This document shows, one piece after another, positions 6,865 to 13,604 of a DNA stretch of 23,470 bases; the first letter of the stretch is position 1; each line of letters begins with the position of its first letter. Made by a program: the position numbers and the translations under genes. This DNA comes from JACCXJ01 sp052387115 (GTDB lineage Bacteria; Pseudomonadota; Gammaproteobacteria; JACCXJ01). The stretch covers positions 1 to 23,470 of the forward strand of contig JBQTJM010000142.1 of NCBI GenBank assembly GCA_052387115.1, read 5' to 3'. The notes beneath the pieces were generated by a model. It had not been told where the DNA came from and searched no databases. It saw nothing but the letters and a program-made list of their open reading frames with translations.

Positions 6865-7596
6865 ATGCGCCTGCTGATCTGCAACGACGACGGTATATAC
6901 AGCCCCGGCATCGCGGCGCTCGCCGAGGTCGCGATCGAGCTCGGCGAGGTGCGCGTCGTGGCCCCGGACGTGGAAAGATCGTCCGCGGGCCACTCCATCA
7001 CCTCCGGGCGCCCGCTCTCGTACAAGCGCACGAAGCACATGAACGTACAGGCCTACCGCGTCGACGGGACGCCGGCGGACTGCGTTGCGCTCGGCGCTTT
7101 CCAGTGGGAGAACGTGGATGTCGTGCTTTCCGGAATCAATCTCGGCCCCAACATAGGCAACGGCATCTGGCACTCGGGCACGCTCGCCGCAGCGAAGCAG
7201 GCGGCGCTCATGGGTATGCGCGGCATCGCGCTGAGCATACCGGTCATCGAGGACGAGCCGGACTTCGAGGCCCTGAAGCCTCACATCCGGCAGGTGCTCA
7301 AGCTGCTGCTGGAGGAAACCGTCCTGCCGCTGGTGAACGTCAATTTCCCGGCCACGAAGCCGAACGGCATCCTGTGGACGCGACAATCGGTCCGCTTCTA
7401 CGACGGCAAGGTGGTGGCGGGGCAGGATCCCATGGGTCGCAAGCATTTCTGGTTCACCGTCATCCCGATCACGGAGACCGACGAGGGCAGCGATCGCTGG
7501 GCGCTCGAGCGCGGCTACATCTCGATCACCCCCCTGCGGCTAGATCTCACTGACGACATCGAGCTCGCCATCGCGCAGAAGCAGCACCCGCTGTAA
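6865..7596 (+). CDS. surE: 5'/3'-nucleotidase SurE
   Basis: A 243-residue protein starting MRLLICNDDGIYSPGI, the SurE signature with the two metal-binding Asp residues in NDDG. The other conserved blocks are present: VVAPDVERSSAGHSIT with the metal-binding Ser, VDGTPADCV, and LSGINLGPNIGNGIWHSGTL with the metal-binding Asn. SurE is a divalent-metal-dependent phosphatase acting on nucleoside 5'- and 3'-monophosphates, and some homologues act on short polyphosphate. The ATG at 6865 is chosen because the family always begins at this strand. The usual gammaproteobacterial neighbours (pcm, nlpD, truD) are absent, so it sits outside its common context. It may be a paralogue or a genome-specific arrangement. 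Confidence 0.95.
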   Translation: MRLLICNDDGIYSPGIAALAEVAIELGEVRVVAPDVERSSAGHSITSGRPLSYKRTKHMNVQAYRVDGTPADCVALGAFQWENVDVVLSGINLGPNIGNGIWHSGTLAAAKQAALMGMRGIALSIPVIEDEPDFEALKPHIRQVLKLLLEETVLPLVNVNFPATKPNGILWTRQSVRFYDGKVVAGQDPMGRKHFWFTVIPITETDEGSDRWALERGYISITPLRLDLTDDIELAIAQKQHPL

Positions 7597-7944
7597 GACC
7601 AGAGGGCGCCCACTCGATCGGGGTGGACCTGGGGAATAGGGATTTTGAACGCCCTTGTTCGTCAAGAGGCACGGTACTGCTGGGCTCGTGAGCTGTCAAA
7701 CATGCGAGTCCTCGGGGACTTTTCGAGCCCTTCATCGGCCCGAGGGTTTGGCGTCTCGGGCGGGCGAGGTGCAAGGGGGGTCGTCGGCTCAGGGGCTGAA
7801 CCGGAACTACAGGGATGTAGTGCTCTTAGGAGGTACAGGATGAACCGGATGGGAGGGGTGGGATCGGTTTGGGATCAGGCCTAGAATGACGAGTGCGCCC
7901 GAGCCTGGTGTCCCAAAGCGGCGGGAGCAAGAACAGGACCCGAA
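7597..7944. other. Intergenic stretch with degenerate GGATGA-type short repeats
   Basis: No gene is supported. A strong AGGAGG precedes an ATG at 7841, but the frame has only 14 codons (MNRMGGVGSVWDQA). Around it, ACAGGATGAA, CCGGATGG, GGGATCGG and GGGATCAGG follow one another, resembling a worn short tandem repeat of GGAT-containing units. The rest shows no family resemblance in either direction. The DUF72 gene at 7945 must get its promoter from here. Confidence 0.4.
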
Positions 7945-8661
7945 ATGACAGCTTCGAGGCTCTACGCGGGCGCAAGTGGCTACTCCTACAAGGAATGGAA
8001 GGGTAACTTCTATCCGGAGGACATCAAGCCCGACGCGATGCTGGCGTATTACGCCGAACGCCTGCCCACCGTCGAGATCAACAACACCTTCTATCGCATG
8101 CCGAAGAAGGACGCACTCGAGAACTGGGCCAAGGCCGCCCCGAAGGATTTTCGCTTCGCGATCAAGGCGTCGCGGCGCATCACGCACATGGCCCGGCTCA
8201 AGGCGGACGAAGCGGCCGATCCTGTCGCCTATCTCTACAAGAATCTCGCGGCTCTTGACACCAAGCGCGGGCCGGTGCTGTTCCAGTTGCCGCCGTTCCT
8301 GAAGAAAGACCTTCCGCGCCTCTGCGAGTTCCTCCTCCTGCTGCCCGAGGGACACAACGCCGCCTTCGAATTCCGCAACGACACCTGGTTTTCCGACGAC
8401 GTCTATGACGCGCTCAAGAAGGCGGGGGCGGCGCTATGCCTGTCCGAGCGCGACGACCATGCACCGCCGCCTCTGGTGGAAACGGCACCTTGGGGTTACG
8501 TGCGGTTGCGGCTGGAGCACTATTCAGACAACTCCTTGCAGGACTGGGCGCGGAGACTTGCGGCCACGAAGTGGCGCGAGGTCTACGCCTATTTCATGCA
8601 CGAGCCGACCGCGCCGGAGTACGCGCAGACGCTGATGCGATTCGGGTCGAGCCTCGCATGA
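7945..8661 (+). CDS. DUF72 domain-containing protein (YecE-like)
   Basis: A 238-residue protein covering the whole DUF72 domain. It opens with LYAGASGYSYKEWKGNFYP and the AMLAYYAERLPTVEINNTFY block, then DFRFAIKASRRITH, GPVLFQLPPF, AAFEFRNDTWF and YVRLRLEHYSD, and ends with VYAYFMHEPTAPEYA. The fold is a TIM-like barrel. A conserved acidic and aromatic pocket suggests an enzyme, but no reaction is established for the family. The stop overlaps the ATG of the following hydrolase (ATGA), so the two form a coupled pair. Nothing in the sequence looks degraded. Confidence 0.92.
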   Translation: MTASRLYAGASGYSYKEWKGNFYPEDIKPDAMLAYYAERLPTVEINNTFYRMPKKDALENWAKAAPKDFRFAIKASRRITHMARLKADEAADPVAYLYKNLAALDTKRGPVLFQLPPFLKKDLPRLCEFLLLLPEGHNAAFEFRNDTWFSDDVYDALKKAGAALCLSERDDHAPPPLVETAPWGYVRLRLEHYSDNSLQDWARRLAATKWREVYAYFMHEPTAPEYAQTLMRFGSSLA

Positions 8662-9353
8662 AGACCTACATCGCCCCCTCCACCAATCCCCAACCCGTAT
8701 CGATCACCGTCGACGCAGCAGAGCGCGTCTCCGGCCTGTTGCAAGCGCCTCGTGGAGCGCGCGCCTGTTACATAGTGGCGCACGGTGCAGGTGCCGGGAT
8801 GATGCATCCGTTCATGGCGGCGATTGCGAACGGGCTGGCAGAGCGCGGCATCGCCACCTTGCGCTATCAGTTTCCCTACATGGAGCGGGGCTCGAAGCGG
8901 TCGGATACGCCCAAGGTCGCACAAGCCGCTGTCCGAGCAGCCGTTGCGGAGGCGGCGCATCTGCTGCCGGACATGCTGCATTTCGCGGGCGGCAAGTCGT
9001 ATGGCGGGCGGATGACTTCGCAGGCGCAGGCCGAGGCATCGTTGCCCGGCGTCCGCGGCCTCGTGTTCCTGGGCTTTCCGCTGCATCCGCCTGGACGCCC
9101 GTCGGACGAGCGCGGCAGGCACCTATTCGACGTGCAGATACCGATGCTATTCCTGCAGGGAACGCGTGATGAGCTCGCGGACTTGCGGCTTTTACAACCC
9201 CTCGTCGCACAGCTCGGCGCGCGCGCACGCCTCAAGCCGTTTGAGGATGCCGACCATTCCTTCCACGTGCCCGCGCGATCGGGACGCAACGACGCGGAGG
9301 TGAAGGCCGAGATGCTGGACGCGCTGGCGGATTGGTTCAAAAGCGTGACTTGA
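8658..9353 (+). CDS. Alpha/beta hydrolase, TEX30/KANL3-like
   Basis: A 231-residue protein starting at the ATG overlapping the DUF72 stop. The oxyanion segment YIVAHGAGAGMMHPFM is typical of the TEX30/KANL3-like and dienelactone-hydrolase-like group. The nucleophile elbow is GGKSYGGRM (Ser), the acid is probably Asp in LQGTRDELAD, and the His is in DADHSFHVP, so the catalytic triad is complete. There is no signal peptide, so the protein is probably cytoplasmic. The substrate is unknown. Members are called hydrolases or esterases from fold alone. Coupling with the DUF72 gene suggests a shared pathway, but the sequence does not identify it. Confidence 0.87.
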   Translation: MKTYIAPSTNPQPVSITVDAAERVSGLLQAPRGARACYIVAHGAGAGMMHPFMAAIANGLAERGIATLRYQFPYMERGSKRSDTPKVAQAAVRAAVAEAAHLLPDMLHFAGGKSYGGRMTSQAQAEASLPGVRGLVFLGFPLHPPGRPSDERGRHLFDVQIPMLFLQGTRDELADLRLLQPLVAQLGARARLKPFEDADHSFHVPARSGRNDAEVKAEMLDALADWFKSVT

Positions 9354-9389
9354 CGCGCACGAGTACCCGAATTGGCGGAGATGAGCTAT

Positions 9390-9402
9390 GATTACCCTAA
9401 TC
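9390..9402. promoter_or_regulatory. Perfect inverted repeat upstream of a toxin-antitoxin pair, possible operator
   Basis: GATTA-CCC-TAATC lies 25 bp before the antitoxin start. Type II antitoxin-toxin complexes commonly repress their own promoter at short palindromes in this position. The AT-rich arms stand out in GC-rich surroundings, and TATGAT at 9387-9392 overlaps the left arm as a possible -10 box. The operator role is inferred. Confidence 0.4.
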
Positions 9403-9427
9403 GATAGTTCGATGGGTCCGTGAGGAC

Positions 9428-9658
9428 ATGACCAAGCTGCTGGATAAAGCGATCGCCGAGGTTCGTGAACCCCCGGAACGGGAGCAGGATCTCGCGGCCG
9501 AGTCGCTTAGGGTGTTCACCGAGCTTGCCAAGCAGGGCTTCTATCGGCTGTCGCCCGAGGAGCGCGCGGCAATGGAGGAGTCGAAGGAGCAGGTGCGCCG
9601 CGGCGAGCTCGCAACCGACGAAGAAGTGGAGGCCGCGTTTGCCCGCTTTCGGGCATGA
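9428..9658 (+). CDS. Small antitoxin-like protein paired with a ParE-type toxin
   Basis: A 76-residue acidic helical protein starting MTKLLDKAIAEVREPPEREQ, with a central SPEERAAMEESKEQVRRGEL segment and the ending ATDEEVEAAFARFRA. This layout is seen in short antitoxin-side proteins next to RelE/ParE toxins: two N-terminal helices, then a P-E-E helix and a final D-E-E-V-x-A-x-[FW]-x-[RK] helix. The stop overlaps the toxin start as ATGA, supporting coupled expression. Only a weak, closely spaced GAGGA lies before the ATG, so translation may be modest. The DNA-binding mode is not evident. Confidence 0.8.
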   Translation: MTKLLDKAIAEVREPPEREQDLAAESLRVFTELAKQGFYRLSPEERAAMEESKEQVRRGELATDEEVEAAFARFRA

Positions 9659-9954
9659 AGGTCCGTTACTCGAAGCGCGCTGTCGACGATCTCATCGCGG
9701 TCGCCGATTACATTCGGCAACACAACCCGAGTGCGGCTGAGGCGGTCGAGAAACCGATTCGTGCATCGATCGCTCGGCTTTCGATTTTTCCTTTCATCGG
9801 TCGAGCGACGGACGATTCGGTCATTCGCGTGCTGCCGATCACGCGCTACCCGTATCTCGTGTTCTACCAGGTACTGGGCGAGGAGATCGTCATTCACCAC
9901 ATTCGCCACGGTCGCCGCGCGCGGATCGATCCGGACACTGCGCGCTGGGAGTAG
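9655..9954 (+). CDS. RelE/ParE family toxin
   Basis: A 99-residue protein with the RelE/ParE fold. It begins MKVRYSKRAVDDLIAVADYI and continues with a helix containing VEKPIRASIARLSIFPFIGR. It ends with the strand block VLPITRYPYLVFYQVLGEEI and IHHIRHGRRARI. The R-x-x-[PL]-Y-x-[IV]-x-Y pattern and the final I-x-x-I-x-H-x-x-R-x motif are typical of ParE-type toxins, which poison DNA gyrase, rather than ribosome-dependent RelE ribonucleases. Target assignment from sequence alone is uncertain. It is complete, and the ATG lies in the ATGA overlap with the antitoxin gene. Confidence 0.88.
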   Translation: MKVRYSKRAVDDLIAVADYIRQHNPSAAEAVEKPIRASIARLSIFPFIGRATDDSVIRVLPITRYPYLVFYQVLGEEIVIHHIRHGRRARIDPDTARWE

Positions 9955-9996
9955 CACACTACAATGATTCATCCCAGGCGGATTACTGTAACGTCT

Positions 9997-10055
9997 GCTG
10001 GTTCACAAGCTCCGGCTTGGGAACCCAGTGCGTGAAGATCCCGCTTCACGTCTCC
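9997..10055 (+). repeat. Double-palindrome repeat element, copy A
   Basis: A 59-bp element made of two adjacent palindromes, related to copy B on the opposite strand at 10253-10311. The first palindrome has arms near GTTCACAAGC and GCTTGGGAAC with one mismatch and loop TCCG. The second pairs CGTGAAG with CTTCACG around ATCCCG. Overall identity to copy B is high and continuous, so both derive from one family of dispersed elements like REP sequences. Confidence 0.8.
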
Positions 10056-10252
10056 ATCACCGGGCCCGCATCACGTCGATGTGGGAGCCAGTGGTTTACC
10101 GTTGCGGATAGGAAGTGCGGGCATGATTCTTGGCGAACACGGTAACGCCTTCAAGGCATGGCGGGTTATCGAAGGGCGAAATTCAGGCAGGGGTGCTGGG
10201 TTGAGCGTATTGGTTGTTGATTTATGCGCTTCCAAGTTCCATATGTGGGGAT
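10056..10252. other. Unassigned DNA between the two inverted repeat copies
   Basis: These 197 bp lie between the inverted copies A and B. No reading frame with a believable start or family motif was found on either strand. Frames crossing it also run through the palindromes, which argues against a protein. It may be the remains of DNA trapped between the elements. Confidence 0.4.
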
Positions 10253-10311
10253 GAGCTCGGGAAGCTGGAGCTTCCCGCACCGGGTTCCCAAGCCGGAGCT
10301 TGGGAACCAGC
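10253..10311 (-). repeat. Double-palindrome repeat element, copy B
   Basis: Minus-strand copy of the element at 9997-10055, with perfect palindromes. The first has arms GTTCCCAAGC and GCTTGGGAAC around TCCG. The second has arms CGGGAAGC and GCTTCCCG around TCCA. It interrupts the frame of the Pnkp-like relic and supplies the artificial C-terminus of the ORF starting at 10701. Relative to copy A the second palindrome carries a paired change (G to T in one arm, C to A in the other) that keeps the stem. Confidence 0.85.
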
Positions 10312-10557
10312 AAGTTTTTCCCGTCGCGAACCGCTTGCGACCGATGAAGTGAAGGACTTTAAGGCGTCCTTCGTCGCTGCGTGATTGTTCTCGTCATCCG
10401 GCACCAGCCCGCGACCGCAGTCGGACGACAAAGTCTCCGTCGGTTTGCAATGCTTTCGCTTAAACGTGCGCTTGCCTGAACCAGACACGCCGATCAGCAC
10501 GACGAATGAAAGTTCGCGAATGGTGAGTTTTTTCCCGTAGGCGAAGTAACAACTTGA
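10312..10557 (-). pseudogene. Relic of the N-terminal kinase domain of bacterial polynucleotide kinase-phosphatase (Pnkp-like)
   Basis: From the internal ATG at 10557 the minus strand encodes KKLTIRELSFVVLIGVSGSG, KRTFKRKHCKPTETLSSD and RGLVPDDENNHAATKDA. This matches my memory of the start of bacterial Pnkp kinase domains (LTIPELSLVVLIG, GSGKSTFARKHF, LSSD, GLVSDDEN). After KDA a one-step frame change continues the family sequence as VLHFIGRKRFATGK, and the match ends at repeat copy B. The P-loop reads SGSGKRTF, with Arg where the conserved Ser/Thr belongs, which should abolish ATP binding. About 70 of the family's more than 800 residues remain. Intact Pnkp repairs RNA ends together with Hen1. 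No such partner is present here. Confidence 0.7.
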
Positions 10558-10701
10558 CATTTGGCGCGATAACTCAAACCAGGTGTTTGATTTGATGCCA
10601 CAATCCAGCAGCAGGGATAACCAGATGCGGGTTCCCCTGATACAGGGTTTTCCGAAGCACACTTTGGGATCGATGCTGATACGTTCAGGGAAATTGATCA
10701 T
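10530..10701 (-). pseudogene. DUF433-type antitoxin, truncated and fused in frame to the Pnkp-like relic
   Basis: The minus-strand ATG at 10701 begins MINFPERISIDPKVCFGKPC and IRGTRIWLSLLLD, the unmistakable start of DUF433 proteins (usually about 75 residues, antitoxins of PIN-like toxins). After residue 33 the usual helix-turn-helix part is missing. The frame runs through CGIKSNTWFELSRQ, which I do not recognise, into the Pnkp-like segment without a stop. Overall the ORF is 159 codons, but its last 35 or so come from a palindromic repeat. No partner toxin gene is seen on either side. Loss of the DNA-binding part suggests it is non-functional. Confidence 0.7.
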
Positions 10702-10754
10702 CGTCGGCCCTCTCTTGGTCGTATTCTGAGGTCAAATAGTGTTCTCGACGAAGT

Positions 10755-11249
10755 TCAACGGCTGGTGGCGTGGCGGACCACGACGGCGGCGCTCACCACG
10801 GCGATGAGGACGAAGCACAGGAGTGCCCATCCGGCGATCGACAGGCCGAACAGGCTCCAGCCGATCTCGGCGCACTCACCGCTCCCATGGAAGACCTTGG
10901 CCAAGACGTCCCCGAGCGGATAGGCCTCCAGCATATACTCCAGCCCCGGTCCGCATTCCGGCACCTGGTCCTTCGGCAGGTGCTGTAGCCACACCTGCCG
11001 GCCCGCCGTGAGGCCCCCGCCGAGCGCGAAGAGCTCACCGAGGCTCGCGTAGAGGATCGTTCCCAAGCGCCCCGGGTGATGCAGGGTAGCGAGGAGGGCG
11101 GTGATGCCGATCAGGACGAAGAACAGTCGCTGGATGAGGCACAGGGGACAGGGCTCGAGACCCCGGACCCACTCCAGATAATACCCAAACCATAAGAGCC
11201 CGGCCGAGCCCAGGAACAGTCCGAGGTTGATGAGGCGCGTGCTGGGCAT
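10755..11249 (-). CDS. dsbB: Disulfide bond formation protein DsbB
   Basis: A 164-residue inner-membrane protein with four hydrophobic segments. DsbB reoxidises DsbA by passing electrons to quinone. The first periplasmic loop has the redox pair CPLC in LEPCPLCLIQR. The second periplasmic loop supplies the other two cysteines in VPECGPGLEY and GSGECAEIGWSLFG. All four catalytic cysteines are therefore present. The quinone-binding Arg in LIQRLFF directly follows CPLC. Length is usual for the family. No ribosome binding site of note precedes the ATG at 11249. The gene is downstream of the YheT-like hydrolase on the same strand, separated by a repeat-rich gap, so a shared transcript is uncertain. 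No dsbA is in the window. Confidence 0.95.
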   Translation of the reverse strand: MPSTRLINLGLFLGSAGLLWFGYYLEWVRGLEPCPLCLIQRLFFVLIGITALLATLHHPGRLGTILYASLGELFALGGGLTAGRQVWLQHLPKDQVPECGPGLEYMLEAYPLGDVLAKVFHGSGECAEIGWSLFGLSIAGWALLCFVLIAVVSAAVVVRHATSR

Positions 11250-11255
11250 GAGGTT

Positions 11256-11339
11256 AGGTCGGCTGAGGGCTTGAGGCTGGAGGCTTGAGACTTGAGGCTG
11301 GAGGCTGGAGGCTGGAGGAGTACAGCCTCAAGTCTCAAG
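11256..11339. repeat. Minisatellite-like CTTGAGGCTGGAGG repeats with a perfect 16-bp hairpin
   Basis: Short units (GGCTTGAGGCTGGA and GGCTGGA) repeat from 11256 to about 11318. The arm at 11284-11299 (CTTGAGACTTGAGGCT) is perfectly complementary to 11324-11339, with a 24-base loop consisting of further GGAGGCT units. It fills most of the gap between dsbB and the hydrolase gene. It lacks a T-run and is not a standard terminator. It resembles dispersed intergenic minisatellites and could fold strongly in RNA or single-stranded DNA. Confidence 0.85.
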
Positions 11340-11359
11340 TTTCCAACCTCCAGGCAATT

Positions 11360-12322
11360 TTACCGGCTGGGCAGCACGGTCTTCAAGAACGCCGGGATGC
11401 GCTCATCGAGCCAGTAGCGCGGCCGGCCCGGCACCTTGCCGGCTACGAAGCCCACATGCCCGCCGTGGGCCTGCAGATCGAGGTGGATGCTGGGCGCGAG
11501 CTCGGCGGGGGTCGGAACCGCGTCGGGAGTCATGAAGGGATCGTCGCTGGCGTGCAGGATCAGGGTCGGCGCGGTGATGGCGCGCAGGAATTGCCGGCTG
11601 CTGGAACGCGCATAATAGTCCTCGGCACTGTCGAACCCGTGCAGCGGGGCGGTCACGGCCCCGTCGAAGGCGCGGAAGGTCCGCAGGGCGCCGAGACGGC
11701 GTAGATCTATGGGGCTTGGCATGGCCGCGAACTTGTGTGCCGTCTTGGCCCGGAGCTTCCCGACCAGGAACCACTGGTAGAGGCGCGAGAAGCCACGTTC
11801 CATGCGTCGCGCGGCCTTGTCGAGCTCGAACGGCACCGAGACCGCGACCGCCCCCGCAAGCCCGGCAAGGTCACCGCGCTCGCCGAGGTATTTCAGGAGC
11901 ACGTTTCCGCCCAGCGAGTAACCGACCGCGCACAGCGGCAGGTGCGGGTGGCGGGCGCGCAGGGTCTCGATGAGAAAGCGGAGATCGCCGGTTTCGCCGG
12001 AGTGGTAGCTCCTCGGCAGGCGGTTCGGCATGCCGCTGCAGCCGCGGAAGTGCATGACGACCCCCTGCCAGCCGTGGCGCCGCACAGCGGCCAGGGTCGC
12101 GAGCGCATAGGCCGAGTGCGCCGATCCCTCCAGGCCGTGCAGGACCACCACGAGCCCCGGCCCCGGTTCCGGGGTCCAGCCGAGGTCGATGAAATCGCCA
12201 TCGGACAGCTCCAGGCGCTCGGGCCTGAGTGGGACGGACGGGGGTCCGCGATAGAACGCCGCCCAGATGGTCTGGGCGTGGGGACCCGGCAGCCACCAGG
12301 CCGGACGAAAGGCCGGGGGCAT
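11360..12322 (-). CDS. YheT-family alpha/beta hydrolase
   Basis: A 320-residue protein of the YheT/ABHD1-3 group. It begins with the typical FRPAWWLPGPHAQTIWAAFY block. The oxyanion motif is VVLHGLEGSAHSAY and a second signature is MHFRGCSGMPNR. The nucleophile elbow is AVGYSLGGNVLLKYLGE (Ser), the acid is in HASDDPFMTP (Asp) and the base is in AHGGHVGFV (His). The triad is complete. Related proteins have esterase activity, but the natural substrate of bacterial YheT is unknown. No signal peptide is visible. It is transcribed towards dsbB and is divergent from accA. Confidence 0.92.
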   Translation of the reverse strand: MPPAFRPAWWLPGPHAQTIWAAFYRGPPSVPLRPERLELSDGDFIDLGWTPEPGPGLVVVLHGLEGSAHSAYALATLAAVRRHGWQGVVMHFRGCSGMPNRLPRSYHSGETGDLRFLIETLRARHPHLPLCAVGYSLGGNVLLKYLGERGDLAGLAGAVAVSVPFELDKAARRMERGFSRLYQWFLVGKLRAKTAHKFAAMPSPIDLRRLGALRTFRAFDGAVTAPLHGFDSAEDYYARSSSRQFLRAITAPTLILHASDDPFMTPDAVPTPAELAPSIHLDLQAHGGHVGFVAGKVPGRPRYWLDERIPAFLKTVLPSR

Positions 12323-12604
12323 GCTTAGCTCTTTCCCTCAGGCCGCGGCCCGGCCGGTGTATCAACGGTCGGCGCAGAGGTTTGCCGCACACACGCCGTC
12401 GTCATCATGAGATCCCGTCCGGCAGTATAGCGCGCACTAGGGGCGGACCCCCGTGTCCGCCTGGTTGTCTCCATCTTGGGATGTCCGCCCCGGGGTCGTC
12501 TCCCTCCTGGATTCCCCCGTAGTATGGCAACGGTCGATTCCAGTCCTCCGGGCACGGAGTGGGTTGCGTCGCGATGCCGCGGCGCGGTAACGTAGGCCCG
12601 GCCG
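12323..12604. promoter_or_regulatory. Divergent gap between the hydrolase gene and accA with inverted and direct repeats
   Basis: This gap must hold the promoters for the minus-strand hydrolase and for accA-tilS. GGCGGAC (12442-12448) pairs with GTCCGCC (12455-12461) around CCCCGT. Two imperfect units starting TGTCCGCC (near 12454 and 12481), each followed by a GTCTCC block, look like a tandem duplication of about 27-30 bp. No clear -35/-10 pair was identified. Confidence 0.4.
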
Positions 12605-13567
12605 ATGAACCTCAATTTCCTGGATTTTGAACAGCCCATCGCTGAGCTCGAGGCCAAGATCGAGGAGCTCAGGCTCTTGAGCAGCGAATCGGCTATCGAC
12701 ATCACCGAAGAGATCCAGCGCCTCCAGGCGCGCTCCAAGGACCTCACCGAGTCGGTATTCGCGTCGCTCACCCCGTGGCAGATCTCGCGCCTTGCGCGCC
12801 ACCCGCAACGGCCTTATACCCTCGACTACGTGAAGCGGATGTGCACCGAGTTCCACGAGTTGCACGGCGATCGCGCGTTCGGAGACGACCCCGCCATCGT
12901 GTGTGGGCTGGCGCAACTCGACGGCCGGGCGGTGGTTCTCATCGGCCACCAGAAGGGCCGCAATACCCAGGAGAACCTGCAACGTAATTTCGCCATGCCG
13001 CGCCCCGAGGGCTATCGCAAGGCGATGCGGCTGATGCGCCTCGCGGAGAAGTTCGGGCTGCCCCTCTTGACCTTCATCGATACCCCCGGCGCTTTCCCCG
13101 GCATCGATGCAGAGGAACGCGGCCAGAGCGAGGCCATCGCCCACAACCTCCTGGTGATGGCCGGCCTGCGCGTCCCGATCATCGCCACCGTGATCGGCGA
13201 GGGGGGCTCGGGCGGCGCGCTCGCGATCGGGGTCGCGGATCGGGTCTTGATGCTCGAGTACGGCACCTATTCGGTGATCTCGCCCGAGGGCTGTGCGTCC
13301 ATCCTGTGGAAGAGCTCGGATATGGCCGAGAAGGCCGCCGAGGCCATGGGGATGACCTCGAAGCGCTTGTTGGAGCTGGGCCTCATCGACGAGATCATCC
13401 CCGAACCCCTGGGCGGGGCGCACCGGGGCATCGATGAGATGGCCGCCCGGCTCAAGGTGGTCCTGATCGATCAGCTCACGCCCCTGTCGGCACTGGATCT
13501 AGAGACCCTGCTCGGCAAGCGCTACGACCGCCTCATGGCCATCGGCCACGTCAAGGACAGTAAGTAA
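12605..13567 (+). CDS. accA: Acetyl-CoA carboxylase carboxyltransferase subunit alpha
   Basis: A 320-residue cytoplasmic protein, close to the usual length. With AccD it transfers the carboxyl group from carboxybiotin to acetyl-CoA, giving malonyl-CoA for fatty acid synthesis. It starts MNLNFLDFEQPIAELEAKIE and contains the family blocks LARHPQRPYTLDYV, FHELHGDRAFGDDPAIV, GHQKGRNTQENLQRNFAMP, PEGYRKAMRLMRLAEKFGLP and FIDTPGAFPGIDAEERGQSE. The oxyanion-forming VIGEGGSGGALAIGVAD segment is also present, then SPEGCASILWK. It is followed by tilS after 37 bp on the same strand, an arrangement known from other gammaproteobacteria. AccD and the biotin subunits are not in the window. Confidence 0.98.
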   Translation: MNLNFLDFEQPIAELEAKIEELRLLSSESAIDITEEIQRLQARSKDLTESVFASLTPWQISRLARHPQRPYTLDYVKRMCTEFHELHGDRAFGDDPAIVCGLAQLDGRAVVLIGHQKGRNTQENLQRNFAMPRPEGYRKAMRLMRLAEKFGLPLLTFIDTPGAFPGIDAEERGQSEAIAHNLLVMAGLRVPIIATVIGEGGSGGALAIGVADRVLMLEYGTYSVISPEGCASILWKSSDMAEKAAEAMGMTSKRLLELGLIDEIIPEPLGGAHRGIDEMAARLKVVLIDQLTPLSALDLETLLGKRYDRLMAIGHVKDSK

Positions 13568-13604
13568 CCACCCCGGTCGAACCCCTCCCCAGGTTCTTAC
13601 GGGC

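Noticed and set aside
5806..7446. Long minus-strand frame of 546 codons across the lipid kinase and surE
   Set aside because: Overlaps two genes with strong motifs on both strands, is low-complexity and Arg-rich, and matches nothing recognised.
7645..7884. 79-codon plus-strand frame upstream of the DUF72 gene
   Set aside because: Non-ATG start, composition follows local repeats, and no motif is recognised.
10071..10313. Minus-strand ORF reading MLVPKLRLGNPVREAP
   Set aside because: Its N-terminus is encoded by the palindromic repeat, and such frames are a well-known by-product of these repeats.
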